Shown here: piece after piece, positions 8,735 through 16,808 of the stretch | Position numbering within the stretch: the stretch's first letter is position 1 | How the letters are laid out: every line of letters begins with the position of its first letter | From: Streptomyces luteogriseus | GTDB taxonomy: Bacteria > Actinomycetota > Actinomycetes > Streptomycetales > Streptomycetaceae | NCBI RefSeq assembly: GCF_014205055.1 | Contig: NZ_JACHMS010000001.1 | Span: 682,001-746,000 of the forward strand | Reading direction: 5' to 3' | Length of the DNA: 64,000 bases | Position numbers and translations under genes: made by a program | The notes under the pieces: generated by a model | What the model was told of the DNA's origin: nothing | Databases searched by the model: none | The model's input: only the letters and a program-made list of their open reading frames with translations

Positions 8735-9700
8735 TCAGCGGACCCTTCCCCGCGGTTTCAACGGCACCGGCGGCAGTTCCGGTGCGGGCAGTGGCGCCCC
8801 GTCGTACCCCTTCACTTCCCCGAACCGGGAGCCCTCCATCCAGTCCCGCCGCGCCTGCTCGATCTCCCCCTGCGTCCGTCCGATCCAGTTCCAGAACATG
8901 ATCAGTTCCTCGTCGAACGGTTCGCCGCCCAGGAGCATCAGGCCCGCGTCCGACTCCGCCCGCAGGGGGAGTTCGCTGCGGCCGCAGCCGAGGTAGAGCA
9001 TCGAGCCGGGGAGGACGGGGACGCCGTCGACGTGGGCCTCGCCCGACATGGACAGCACGGCGTACTCGAAGTCCGGCTCCAGGGGAAGCCGTACGTCCGT
9101 GCCTCGGGTCAGGGCGAGGTCGGCGCCGACGATCGGGGTGTAGGCCGTGCCGGGTGACGTCGCGCCGTCGAGGTCGCCGAGGATCAGGGTCGCCGTGACG
9201 CCGGGTGCCGTGACGACCGGCAGGTCGGCGTGGTGCTCGAAGCGCGGGTCGGTGTGGCGGTGGCTGTCGGGGAGCGCGACCCACAGCTGCGCGCCGTGCA
9301 GGAAGCGGGCGTGCGAGCGCGGGCTCTCCTCCGAGTGGCTGATGGCCCGGCCGGAGGTCATCAGGCCGAGTTCGCGCGGGCGGATCGTCTGGAGGCTGCC
9401 GGTGGAGTCGCGGTGCAGCACCTCCCCCTCGTGCAGCCAGCTCACGGTCTGCAGACCCATATGGGGGTGCGGCGGCACCTGCATGCCGGGCTCGTCGGCG
9501 ATGTCGTCGGGGCCGTAGTGGTCGACGAAGCACCATGCTCCGACCATGCGGCGGCCGAGGTTGGGCAGCAGCCGTCGGACCTCGCTGGACTCACCCAGCT
9601 TCACCCGGCGAGGGCTGAGAAGTTCGCGCACCGGCTCCGCCACCACGAAGCCACGGCCACCGCACAGGGAGGGAGCCGCCTCGCGCTCAAGATTGCTCAT
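8735..9700 (-). CDS. pirin family protein
   Basis: A 321-residue bicupin of the pirin family. The N-terminal cupin carries the metal-site histidines in PHPHMGLQTVSWLHEGEVLHRDS, a region spanning about residues 80-103, and the later HSEESP and FLHGAQLWVALP segments are typical. The C-terminal cupin (about 200-290) is shorter and lacks a clear metal set. Bacterial pirins have been linked to quercetinase-like activity and to regulation of central metabolism, so the exact role is open. I chose ATG 9700 (MSNLER) over the upstream ATG 9709 because alignable sequence starts there. It is transcribed away from a MarR gene whose operator lies in the shared intergenic region. Confidence 0.88.
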   Translation of the reverse strand: MSNLEREAAPSLCGGRGFVVAEPVRELLSPRRVKLGESSEVRRLLPNLGRRMVGAWCFVDHYGPDDIADEPGMQVPPHPHMGLQTVSWLHEGEVLHRDSTGSLQTIRPRELGLMTSGRAISHSEESPRSHARFLHGAQLWVALPDSHRHTDPRFEHHADLPVVTAPGVTATLILGDLDGATSPGTAYTPIVGADLALTRGTDVRLPLEPDFEYAVLSMSGEAHVDGVPVLPGSMLYLGCGRSELPLRAESDAGLMLLGGEPFDEELIMFWNWIGRTQGEIEQARRDWMEGSRFGEVKGYDGAPLPAPELPPVPLKPRGRVR

Positions 9701-9815
9701 GGCGCCCAACCTAGACCGGCGCGGGGCCCTGCGTCAGCGTCACGTTCGGGCCGCGCCGCGAGCGCCCCGTCGGCCCCGTCGCTGTCCCGTCCGACGGGGT
9801 CTCGCAAAAATAGTA

Positions 9816-9829
9816 ACCATGTACATGGT
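9816..9829. promoter_or_regulatory. MarR operator candidate
   Basis: ACCATGTACATGGT is a perfect 14-base palindrome, followed at 9832 by a second copy of the half CCATGTAC. It lies 21 bases before the MarR ATG and about 116 bases before the pirin start, in the divergent intergenic region. This is the usual place for a MarR autoregulatory operator. Binding is inferred. Confidence 0.6.
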
Positions 9830-9849
9830 AGCCATGTACAGTATCCGGC

Positions 9850-10332
9850 ATGAGCAACGGTCCCGAGGGCGCTACGCCCGGCTTCATGGTGTGGCGGCTG
9901 TCGATGAAGTGGCGGGTCGCGGTCGACCGCGCCGTGGCCCCGCTGGGTCTCACCCACGCGCAGTACTCACTGGTCGCGTCGCTGTACGGCATGCAGCGCT
10001 CCGGCGAACGTCCCAGCCAGCGCCGCCTCGCCGACCACACCGGCCTCGAGCCGCTCTACGTGTCGAAGCTGGCCCGCGCACTGGAGACCGCCGGCCTCCT
10101 GGAACGCACCAGGGACCCCCGCGACCCGCGCGCGGTGCAGCTCGCCCTCACCGAGCAGGGCCGCGAGGTCACCCGGCGGGCGATCGACGTCGTCCACGGG
10201 CTCCTCCAGCAACTCCTCGACCCGCTCGGCGGGCTGGGCAGCGCGCGCACCCGGGCCTTCATGCGCGAGTTGACGGCCCTGCTCGACGCACCTCTTGATC
10301 CTTTCAGCGAGCCCGAGACGGAGCAGTCATGA
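9850..10332 (+). CDS. MarR family transcriptional regulator
   Basis: A 160-residue winged-helix protein. The core HTH reads SQRRLADHTGLEPLYVSKLARALE and the wing follows with ERTRDPRDPRAVQLALTEQG, the standard MarR DxRDxR pattern. The protein should act as a dimeric repressor that senses small molecules. Its stop overlaps the start of the next gene (ATGA at 10329-10332), so the two MarR-like proteins are translationally coupled. A palindrome just upstream suggests autoregulation and possible control of the divergent pirin gene. Confidence 0.92.
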   Translation: MSNGPEGATPGFMVWRLSMKWRVAVDRAVAPLGLTHAQYSLVASLYGMQRSGERPSQRRLADHTGLEPLYVSKLARALETAGLLERTRDPRDPRAVQLALTEQGREVTRRAIDVVHGLLQQLLDPLGGLGSARTRAFMRELTALLDAPLDPFSEPETEQS

Positions 10333-10775
10333 CCACCAGCACTCCCCCGGTCGGCCCCCGTGACATCGCCCTGGCCCACTACGCCGGCCGCGCCCTCCTC
10401 GAGACCGTGCTGGCCCGGCACGGCATCACCTTCCAGCAGTCCGTCACCCTCCGGCTCGCCGCCGTCGCCGACGGCCCGGTCGGCCGCGAGCAGCTCGTGG
10501 ACGGTGTCACCGGCGCCCTGAAGACCGGCGCGGCCGAGGTGCACCGCGTGCTCGACGAGCTGATCGCCGCGCAGTTGCTGACGCCGGACGGGTCGTCGGA
10601 CGTACGGATCACGGACGCCGGGCGCGCTCTGTACGCCACCACCTCGGGCGAGACGGCACCCATCACCGCCCGGATCTACGACGGCATCCCGGCGGAGGAC
10701 CTGGTCGTGACGGGCCGGGTGCTGAGCCTCATCACCGAGCGGGCCGGGGCCGAGCTGACGGCGCTGCGCCGGTGA
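10329..10775 (+). CDS. MarR-like winged-helix protein
   Basis: A 148-residue protein that starts in the ATGA overlap with the preceding MarR gene. It has the winged-helix layout (SVTLRLAAVADGPVGREQLVDG, then VHRVLDELIAAQLLTPDG and VRITDAGRALY) but lacks the DxRDxR wing, so it is a divergent relative. It may be a heterodimer partner or an accessory regulator for the first protein. Similar tandem pairs occur in other actinomycetes. Confidence in the fold is good, in the role low. Confidence 0.8.
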   Translation: MTTSTPPVGPRDIALAHYAGRALLETVLARHGITFQQSVTLRLAAVADGPVGREQLVDGVTGALKTGAAEVHRVLDELIAAQLLTPDGSSDVRITDAGRALYATTSGETAPITARIYDGIPAEDLVVTGRVLSLITERAGAELTALRR

Positions 10776-10839
10776 GCCCGATGGCGTAGTGGAATATTGA
10801 ACCAACAGGTTCGGTTGTCGGCCTCGAAGGAGGCGACAC

Positions 10840-11199
10840 GTGAACACCATCCAGGACACGACGTACTACGCCCAGGGAACTCCGGCCGAGCGCTGGGAGC
10901 GCGCGCAGCTGTTCTTCGACGCCAAGGACTACGCCGCCGCCGCGCGCGTCCTGGTCGGGCTCGTCGAGGAGGTGCCCGAGCAGACCGGGCCCCGGCTGCT
11001 CCTGGCGCGCTCCTACTACCACTCCGCCCAACTGCGTCGCGCCGAGGCCGAGTTGCGGACGATCGTCGAGCGGGACCCCGTGGAGCACTACGCCCGGCTG
11101 ATGCTCGGCCGCACGCTCCAGCGGCAGAGCCGGCACGAGGAGGCGGAGTCGCAGCTGCGGATCGCCGCGACGCTCGCGGGTGACTTCGAGCAGCTCTGA
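10840..11199 (+). CDS. tetratricopeptide repeat protein
   Basis: A small 119-residue protein beginning at GTG 10840, with GGAGG about 7 bases before it. It contains about two and a half TPR-like helical repeats (RAQLFFDAKDYAAAARVLVG, LLLARSYYHSAQLRRAEAEL, LMLGRTLQRQSRHEEAESQL). TPRs form protein-binding scaffolds; no catalytic domain or signal is present. It probably binds a partner in the cytoplasm, but the context gives no hint of which. A strong terminator hairpin follows. Confidence 0.85.
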   Translation: MNTIQDTTYYAQGTPAERWERAQLFFDAKDYAAAARVLVGLVEEVPEQTGPRLLLARSYYHSAQLRRAEAELRTIVERDPVEHYARLMLGRTLQRQSRHEEAESQLRIAATLAGDFEQL

Positions 11200-11217
11200 C
11201 CCGCGCCGTACATGAGG

Positions 11218-11245
11218 GTGCCCGGCTCCGTGGGGAGCCGGGCAC
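11218..11245. terminator. bidirectional terminator hairpin
   Basis: GTGCCCGGCTCC pairs with GGGAGCCGGGCAC around a short loop. It lies between the convergent TPR and PepSY genes. There is no T-tract, as is usual in Streptomyces. Confidence 0.75.
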
Positions 11246-11264
11246 TCGTGTGCCTGAGGGTCTG

Positions 11265-12668
11265 CTACCCGGCCGGTGTCCCGTACGACCGCCGCCCCCG
11301 CCGGTGGGCAATCTCCCCCAGCAGGATGTCGACGGCGAGGAAGGCCGCCAGCGGGATGCCGAACAGGGGCAGGAAATACCCGAGTACGGCGATGCCCGCC
11401 AGCAGCGGCACGAGGATCTGCGGCCGGACCTGCTGCCAGGCGCCGCGCGGAATCGGACGGCCGAAGGCGGTGCCGCGCCCGCGCTGCCACCACATGCGGT
11501 AGCCCCAGACGATCAGCAGGATCAGGGAGAGCGCCAGCAGCATCAGGGCGATCTGGTTGGCCAGGCCGAACAGGACGCCGGTGTGCAGGTCGATGCCCCA
11601 TCGGGTGAGCTTCGCAAGGACCGGGTGGTCCGCGAACCGCGACACATCGGTGACCTCGCCACTGGCCGGGTCGACCGCGACGGCGTCCTGCTTGGAGGGC
11701 CAGCTGCGCTGCACCTGCTTCACGACGTACGCCGAGGTGGCGTCGGCGGGGGGCACGATCTCCACCGGGTCGCCGAGCCCCTCGGCCCGCGCCGCCGCCA
11801 GAACCTTGTCCAGGCCCACACCGTGCGCGGCGTCGCCCGCCCGCCCGGTGGCGGAGCCGTGGCCGGAGTGCTCACCGCCCGCCGCGGCCGACACCGACGG
11901 GGTGGCCTGGCCCAGCGAGGTCCGCAGCTCGTCGATGGTGGCCCCGGCGTAGGCCGACCAGGTCAGACCGGTCGCCGAGAGGAAGAAGAACCCGGCCGCC
12001 GCCCATACGCCGACGCTGCCGTGCAGTCCGAGGGTGCGGCGCCGCCCCTTCGCCCCCCGCACCTTGCGCAGGGCTCGGCGGCGGGAGAACCACAGCACCA
12101 GACCGCCCGCCGAGATGACCCACAGCCAGCTGGCCGCCAGCTCGCTGTACAGCCGCCCCGGCTCCCCCAGGCGCAGGTCCCGGTGGAACTCGTCGATCCA
12201 GGTGCGCAGCGGCAGCGCGCCGGTCGAGCCGTACTGTTCGAGCGAGCCGCGCACCTTCGCGGTGTACGGGTCGACGAACACGGCCAGCGCGTGGCCCTCG
12301 TCGACGCCCGGGACGCCGGACAGCATCACCCTGGTCGTCGCGTCGGCCTCCGGCGAGGGGCGTACGGCCGAGACGGTGCCCTCGGGGTGCGACTCGCGGG
12401 CGGCGGCCACCTGCTCGCTGATCGGCAGCTTCCGCTCACCCACGGGGACGGTCAGTTCGTGGTCGTAGACGAGCTTCTCGGCCTGGAAGGACCCGGCGTA
12501 CAGCAGGCCGGTGACGGCGGCGACGAGGAGGAACGGCGCCACCAGCACCCCGGCGTAGAAGTGGAGGCGGAGGATCAGCGGGCGCAGGGGTGCCCAGCTG
12601 CTCTTCGACGGTGCCGGGGCGGCCGGCTGCGGGGCCTCGTCCGTGGTGGTCGAGGGAGCGGTGGTCAT
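11265..12668 (-). CDS. PepSY-associated transmembrane protein (PiuB-like)
   Basis: A 467-residue membrane protein of the PepSY-TM type, often annotated iron-regulated or reductase-like. Four to five membrane segments are visible: near 33-55 (LHFYAGVLVAPFLLVAAVTG), near 180-200, near 220-240 (FFFLSATGLTWSAY), and two C-terminal ones (LMLLALSLILLIVWGYRMWW and the final hydrophobic stretch). PepSY regions lie in the two extracytoplasmic loops (for example VDPYTAKVRG and VDPASGEVTDVSRFADH). The middle loop holds a His-rich patch (GGEHSGHGS). Homologues sit beside siderophore or copper genes, suggesting reductase or metal-related roles, but none are next to it here. Substrate is unknown. Confidence 0.85.
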   Translation of the reverse strand: MTTAPSTTTDEAPQPAAPAPSKSSWAPLRPLILRLHFYAGVLVAPFLLVAAVTGLLYAGSFQAEKLVYDHELTVPVGERKLPISEQVAAARESHPEGTVSAVRPSPEADATTRVMLSGVPGVDEGHALAVFVDPYTAKVRGSLEQYGSTGALPLRTWIDEFHRDLRLGEPGRLYSELAASWLWVISAGGLVLWFSRRRALRKVRGAKGRRRTLGLHGSVGVWAAAGFFFLSATGLTWSAYAGATIDELRTSLGQATPSVSAAAGGEHSGHGSATGRAGDAAHGVGLDKVLAAARAEGLGDPVEIVPPADATSAYVVKQVQRSWPSKQDAVAVDPASGEVTDVSRFADHPVLAKLTRWGIDLHTGVLFGLANQIALMLLALSLILLIVWGYRMWWQRGRGTAFGRPIPRGAWQQVRPQILVPLLAGIAVLGYFLPLFGIPLAAFLAVDILLGEIAHRRGRRSYGTPAG

Positions 12669-12821
12669 CGGCGGGCTTCTCCGGGGACGTCGTCAGGGCC
12701 GGTGCGGTGTGGGCGGTGGCCGTTGCGGTGCAGTAGTCGGAGCGGCGGGGCATTCAGTTCCCGGAGAACGTGTGTGACGTACATCACGCGGGGGTGGGGG
12801 GTGCCGTGTCATCCTGGCGCG

Positions 12822-13466
12822 ATGGGAACCTCGGACGATCACGCACCCCTGACCGAGCGGGTCGAGCAACTCCTCGACGGAGGTGTCCCGTTGACCATCG
12901 TCGCGGCCGGCGACCCGGTGCTGCGGCAGGGTACCGAGCCGTACGACGGTCAGCTGGAGCCCGCGCTGCTGGCCCGGTTCGTCGAGGCCCTGCGGGTCAC
13001 CATGCGCGCCGCGCCGGGGGTCGGCCTGGCAGCGCCGCAGGTCGGTGTCGGGCTCAGGATCGCGGTGATCGAGGATCCGGCGCCGGTACCGGAGGAGGTG
13101 CGTCTCACCCGCGGGCGGGTGCCGCAGCCGTTTCGGGTGCTGGTCAATCCCGCCTACGAACCCGTCGGTGAGTCGCGGGCCGCGTTCTTCGAGGGCTGCC
13201 TCAGCGTGCCGGGCTGGCAGGCGGTGGTGGCGCGGCACGCCGAGGTGCGGCTCACCGGGCAGGACGAGCGCGGGCAGGCGCTGGACGAGGTGTTCGAGGG
13301 CTGGCCGGCGCGGATCGTTCAGCACGAGACGGACCATCTCGACGGAGTCCTCTACCTGGACCGCGCCGAGCCGCGTTCGCTGTCGTCCAATCTGGCGATG
13401 GCGGAGCGCTGGGCCCAGCCGACACCGGAGGAGGCGGCGCGGGCGCTCGGCTTCGAACTGCCGTAG
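12822..13466 (+). CDS. def: peptide deformylase
   Basis: A 214-residue metal-dependent hydrolase that removes the formyl group from nascent proteins. All three signature motifs are present: GVGLAAPQ (residues 66-73), EGCLS (124-128, with the metal-ligand cysteine) and HETDH (168-172, supplying two metal-ligand histidines and the catalytic glutamate). A roughly 25-residue N-terminal extension precedes the usual start of the domain. There is no formyltransferase gene nearby, so this is likely one of several deformylases typical of Streptomyces. A hairpin terminator follows the stop. Confidence 0.95.
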   Translation: MGTSDDHAPLTERVEQLLDGGVPLTIVAAGDPVLRQGTEPYDGQLEPALLARFVEALRVTMRAAPGVGLAAPQVGVGLRIAVIEDPAPVPEEVRLTRGRVPQPFRVLVNPAYEPVGESRAAFFEGCLSVPGWQAVVARHAEVRLTGQDERGQALDEVFEGWPARIVQHETDHLDGVLYLDRAEPRSLSSNLAMAERWAQPTPEEAARALGFELP

Positions 13467-13476
13467 CGCACGCGGA

Positions 13477-13502
13477 GCGTCTCCGCCGAAATGCGGAGGC
13501 GC
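13477..13502 (+). terminator. terminator hairpin after deformylase
   Basis: GCGTCTCCGC and GCGGAGGCGC form a 10-base stem, with one G-U type pair, around a six-base loop just after the deformylase stop. Confidence 0.65.
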
Positions 13503-13532
13503 CCGCGGCGGGGGCTCCGTTACCGTGACCGC

Positions 13533-13556
13533 ATGTCTACGCCCCGAATTTCCTAG
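13533..13556 (+). other. possible leader peptide MSTPRIS
   Basis: An ATG at 13533 opens a seven-codon frame ending in TAG, about 60 bases before the ABC-F start at 13616. Antibiotic-resistance ABC-F genes are often controlled by short leader peptides, which makes the position suggestive. No ribosome site or antiterminator pairing was obvious, so this may be chance. Confidence 0.25.
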
Positions 13557-13615
13557 CCGAGGACCCACTCCCACGCCACCCGTGTGTCCTCGTGCTTGTT
13601 CGGAGCGTCTTTCTC

Positions 13616-14712
13616 ATGATCACCGTTCGTGACGTCGACGTGCGCGTGGGCGCGCTTCCGCTGCTGTCCGGCGTCTCCTTCCACGTCTCCCCCGGCGACC
13701 GCATCGGCCTGGTCGGCCTCCCCCGAGCTCTCGGCTTCGCCCGAGCAGGGAGGTACCCCCATCGGCGCCGGGAAGACGACCGGGTTTTCCACCTGGACCC
13801 GGGACGGGCCGCGCTCGACATCCACAACACCGGCTGGGACGCCTACCTGGAGCAGCGGGACGCCGACGAGCGGCGCCGGACGCGCGAGCGGGCGAACGCC
13901 GAGCGCAAGGCGGCGCTGCACGCCCAGGCCGACAAGATGCGCGCCCGGGTGGCGACCGCGGTGGCCGCACGGAACATGGCCCGCCGCGCCGACCGCCTGC
14001 TCGCGGACCTCGAAACGGCCCGGCACGCCGCGAAGCCGGCCAGGATCCGGCTGCCCGCGCCGGCGCCCTGCGGCCGGGTCCCGCTCGGCGCGGTGAGCCT
14101 GACCAGGTCCTACGGCAGCCAGGCCGTGCTGCGGGGTGTCGACCTGGCCGTCGACCGGGGCAGCCGCCTGGTGGTGCTGGGGCCCAACGGCGCCGGAAAA
14201 TCACCCTGTTGCGCATCCTGGCCGGGCAGGACACGCCCGACAGCGGCCGGGTGGTCCACGGGCACGGTCTGCGCCTGGGCTACTTCGCGCAGGAACCCGA
14301 CACCCTGAACCCGGAGTCGACGGTCCGTGAGCACCTGGCCGGAGCCGCGCCGCACCTCACCGACGGGGAGGTGCGGCGGGTCCTGGGCGCGTTCCTGTTC
14401 ACCGACGACGACACCGGCAAGCGGGTCGGTGTCCTGTCCGGCGGCGAGAAGACCCGGCTCGCCCTCGCGGGTCTGGTGCACTCGGGCGCGAACGTCCTGC
14501 TCCTCGACGAGCCCACCAACAACCTGGACCCGGCCTCCCGCGCCGAGGTCCTGGCCGCGGTGGGCACCTACCCGGGCGCGATCGTCATGGTCACGCACGA
14601 CGAGGGCGCCGTCGACGCGCTGCGGCCGGATCGGGTGCTGCTGCTGCCGGAGGCGGAGGAGGACCTGTGGGACGACGACTACCGGGACCTGGTGGTGCCC
14701 GCCCACCTGTGA
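13616..14712 (+). pseudogene. ABC-F family ATPase, broken at both Walker A motifs
   Basis: ABC-F proteins are soluble twin-ATPase factors that act on the ribosome. The N-terminus is normal (MITVRDVDVRVGALPLLSGV). At Walker A of domain 1 the frame is interrupted after GLVG by a 45-base hairpin element, after which GGCGCCGGGAAGACGACC (GAGKTT) resumes in another frame. Most of domain 1, roughly 150 residues, is then missing, with coding picking up at the inter-domain linker (AYLEQRDADERRRTRERANA). In domain 2 a one-base loss in Walker A (GPNGAGKS, near 14200) shifts the frame, and the rest (LSGGEKTRLALAG, VLLLDEPTNNLDP, VTHDEGAV) continues from 14209 to 14712. The signature and Walker B are intact but no functional ATPase can form. 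Confidence 0.9.
13717..13761. repeat. short Streptomyces-type hairpin element inside the ABC-F gene
   Basis: The segment has outer arms CCTCCC/GGGAGG and an inner stem CTCGG/CCGAG, and ends in GGTACCCCC. I recall near-identical short elements (CTCGGCTTCGC flanked by CCCCCGAG and GAGCAGGGAGG) as dispersed repeats in Streptomyces genomes. It splits the Walker A codons of the ABC-F gene, with coding sequence on both sides. Confidence 0.65.
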
Positions 14713-14736
14713 CCGCGCACGGGTGACCCGGCAGGG

Positions 14737-14761
14737 CCGTCCGGCGCGGGGCGCCGGACGG
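14737..14761. terminator. bidirectional terminator hairpin
   Basis: CCGTCCGGCGC pairs perfectly with GCGCCGGACGG around GGG. It separates the ABC-F remnant from the convergent oxidoreductase gene. Confidence 0.8.
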
Positions 14762-14769
14762 TCCGCGGG

Positions 14770-16200
14770 TCAGGCGTCGCGGTACGCCTCCAGCAGCCGC
14801 AGCCACACCTCGCTGATGGTGGGGTACGACGGGACGGCGTGCCACAGGCGGCTGACCGGAACCTGCCCGGCGACCGCGACGGTCGCGGAGTGGATGAGTT
14901 CGCCGACGCCGGGGCCGACGAGGGTGACGCCGCGCAGGATCTCGGCCTCCAGGTCGACGATCATGCGGGCGCGGCCCTGGTAGCCGTCGGCGTACAGGCC
15001 CGCCCCGGCGACGGTGGACAGGTCCACGTCGACGGCCCTCACCCGGTGCCCCGCCTCTTCCGCCTCGGCCAGGGACAGGCCCACGGCCGCGGCCTCCGGG
15101 TCGGTGAAGACGACCTGCGGGACGGCGGCGTGATCGGCGGTCGCGGCGTGGGCGCCCCAGGGCCCGGCCACGAGGGTCTCCCCGGTGGCCCGCGCGGCGA
15201 TGGCGGCGCCCGCGATGCGGGCCTGGTACTTGCCCTGGTGGGTGAGGAGTGCGCGGTGGTTGACGTCGCCGACCGCGTACAGCCAGTCGTGGCCGTCCAC
15301 ACGGAGGCTGTCGTCGACCGGCAGCCAGGAGCCGGGGTCGAGGCCGATCGTCTCCAGGCCGATGTCGTCGGTGCGCGGGGCCCGGCCGGTGGCGAAGAGG
15401 ATCTCGTCGGCCTCGATGCGGTCGCCCGTGTCGGTGACGGCCACGACCGTCCCGTTCTCCCGCGTCACCGACTCCACCGAGGTACCCGTACGGATGTCCG
15501 CGCCTGCCTCCGTGAGCGCCTCGGCGATCAGTTCCCCGGCGAACGGCTCCATGCGGGGCAGCAGGCCCTTGCCGCGGACCAGCAGGGTGACCTGCGAACC
15601 GAGGGCCTGCCAGACCGTGGCCATCTCGGTGGCCACCACTCCCCCGCCGATCACGATCAGCCGGCCGGGCACGGTCTGGGAGCTGGTGGCCTCCCGGCTG
15701 GTCCACGGCTTGACGGCGTCGAGCCCGGGCAGGCCGGGCAGGGCGGCGCGGCTGCCGGTGCAGACGGCGACGGCCTGCCGGGCGGTCAGGACGCGCTCGC
15801 CGCCGTCCGGGCCGGTGACCGTCACGGTGCGGGGGCCGGTGAGGCGCCCGTGGCCGCGGTACAGGTCGGCGCCGATGGAGTCGAGCCAGCCGACCTGACC
15901 GTCGTCCTTCCAGTTCGAGGTGTAGTAGTCCCGGTGGGCGAGGACCGCGGAGGCATCGAGGGGGCCCTGTACGGACTGGCGCAGGCCGGGGACGCGGCGG
16001 GCGTCCGCGCGGGCGATGACCGGACGCAGCAGAGCCTTGCTGGGCATGCACGCCCAGTAGGAGCATTCACCGCCGACCAGTTCGCTCTCCACGACCGCCG
16101 TGGTCAATCCGGCGGCGCGGGTGCGGTCGGCGACGTTCTCCCCCACGGGCCCGGCACCGAGCACCACGACGTCGTACGTGTTGGTTTCCGTTTCCGTCAT
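14770..16200 (-). CDS. FAD-dependent pyridine nucleotide-disulfide oxidoreductase
   Basis: A 476-residue flavoprotein of the dihydrolipoamide dehydrogenase/mercuric reductase class. The FAD-binding motif is VVVLGAGPVGENVADR. The redox pair C46 and C51 is in GGECSYWACMPSKAL, a CX4C site. A second GxGxxA-type motif (VIGGGVVATEMATVW) binds NAD(P)H, ATGRAPRTDD is the FAD GD-region partner, and a dimerisation domain follows from about residue 345. ATG 16200 is chosen because homology begins there. The C-terminus lacks the HP..SE pair expected of a true lipoamide dehydrogenase (here LIHSATVAVAG), so the substrate is uncertain. It is divergent from thioredoxin, 119 bases away, which suggests a thiol-redox role. 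Confidence 0.88.
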   Translation of the reverse strand: MTETETNTYDVVVLGAGPVGENVADRTRAAGLTTAVVESELVGGECSYWACMPSKALLRPVIARADARRVPGLRQSVQGPLDASAVLAHRDYYTSNWKDDGQVGWLDSIGADLYRGHGRLTGPRTVTVTGPDGGERVLTARQAVAVCTGSRAALPGLPGLDAVKPWTSREATSSQTVPGRLIVIGGGVVATEMATVWQALGSQVTLLVRGKGLLPRMEPFAGELIAEALTEAGADIRTGTSVESVTRENGTVVAVTDTGDRIEADEILFATGRAPRTDDIGLETIGLDPGSWLPVDDSLRVDGHDWLYAVGDVNHRALLTHQGKYQARIAGAAIAARATGETLVAGPWGAHAATADHAAVPQVVFTDPEAAAVGLSLAEAEEAGHRVRAVDVDLSTVAGAGLYADGYQGRARMIVDLEAEILRGVTLVGPGVGELIHSATVAVAGQVPVSRLWHAVPSYPTISEVWLRLLEAYRDA

Positions 16201-16319
16201 GGGGTCAGTCTGGTGGGTGGTGTGCGCCCTGGCCACATGGGTAGGGGCGCGGAATACGTGTCCGGTCGGCCGTGTTGTGCCGACGGCTTGACCCCCCACC
16301 AGGAAGAGGGATGTACGCC

Positions 16320-16703
16320 ATGAGCAGCACCGTGGAGCTCACCAAGGAGAATTTCGACCAGACGGTCACGGACAACGAGTTCGTCCTGATCGACTTCTGG
16401 GCCGACTGGTGCGGGCCGTGCAAGCAGTTCGCCCCGGTGTACGAGAAGGCGGCCGGGGAGAACCCGGACCTGGTGTTCGGCAAGGTGGACACCGAGGCGC
16501 AGCCCGAGCTGGCCGCGGCCTTCGGTATCCAGTCCATTCCCACGCTGATGATCGTCCGTGACCAGGTCGCCGTGTTCGCCCAGCCCGGCGCCCTGCCCGA
16601 GGCCGCCCTGACGGACGTCATCGGGCAGGCCCGCAACCTCGACATGGACGAGGTGCGCAAGTCGATCGCCGAGCAGCAGGCCCAGCAGCCGGCCGCCGAG
16701 TGA
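16320..16703 (+). CDS. trxA: thioredoxin
   Basis: A 127-residue thioredoxin with the WCGPC active site (C31 and C34) and the cis-proline segment SIPTL. It reduces protein disulfides in the cytoplasm. The start at 16320 has AGGAAGAGGG nine bases upstream; an in-frame ATG at 16311 is too close to that site. The C-terminus carries a short Gln/Ala-rich tail (EQQAQQPAAE) not found in classical thioredoxins. It is divergent from the disulfide oxidoreductase, but no thioredoxin reductase is adjacent. Confidence 0.95.
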   Translation: MSSTVELTKENFDQTVTDNEFVLIDFWADWCGPCKQFAPVYEKAAGENPDLVFGKVDTEAQPELAAAFGIQSIPTLMIVRDQVAVFAQPGALPEAALTDVIGQARNLDMDEVRKSIAEQQAQQPAAE

Positions 16704-16741
16704 CGGCTCCCGGGGCCCGGGGCCTCTCGGGCCGGCTCCTT

Positions 16742-16808
16742 GAAGGGGTGCCGGACCTGGAAGGGGTGCCGGGCCTGGAAGGGGCGTCGGCTCCTAGAAG
16801 GGGTACGG
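16742..16808. repeat. 18-base tandem repeat over the aldehyde dehydrogenase stop codon
   Basis: Four imperfect units of about 18 bases with core GAAGGGGTGCCGG start at 16742, 16760, 16778 and 16797. The last unit overlaps the end of the minus-strand gene: its final codons CCC TTC TAG are the same bases that recur as CCCCTTC in the downstream units. Confidence 0.7.
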
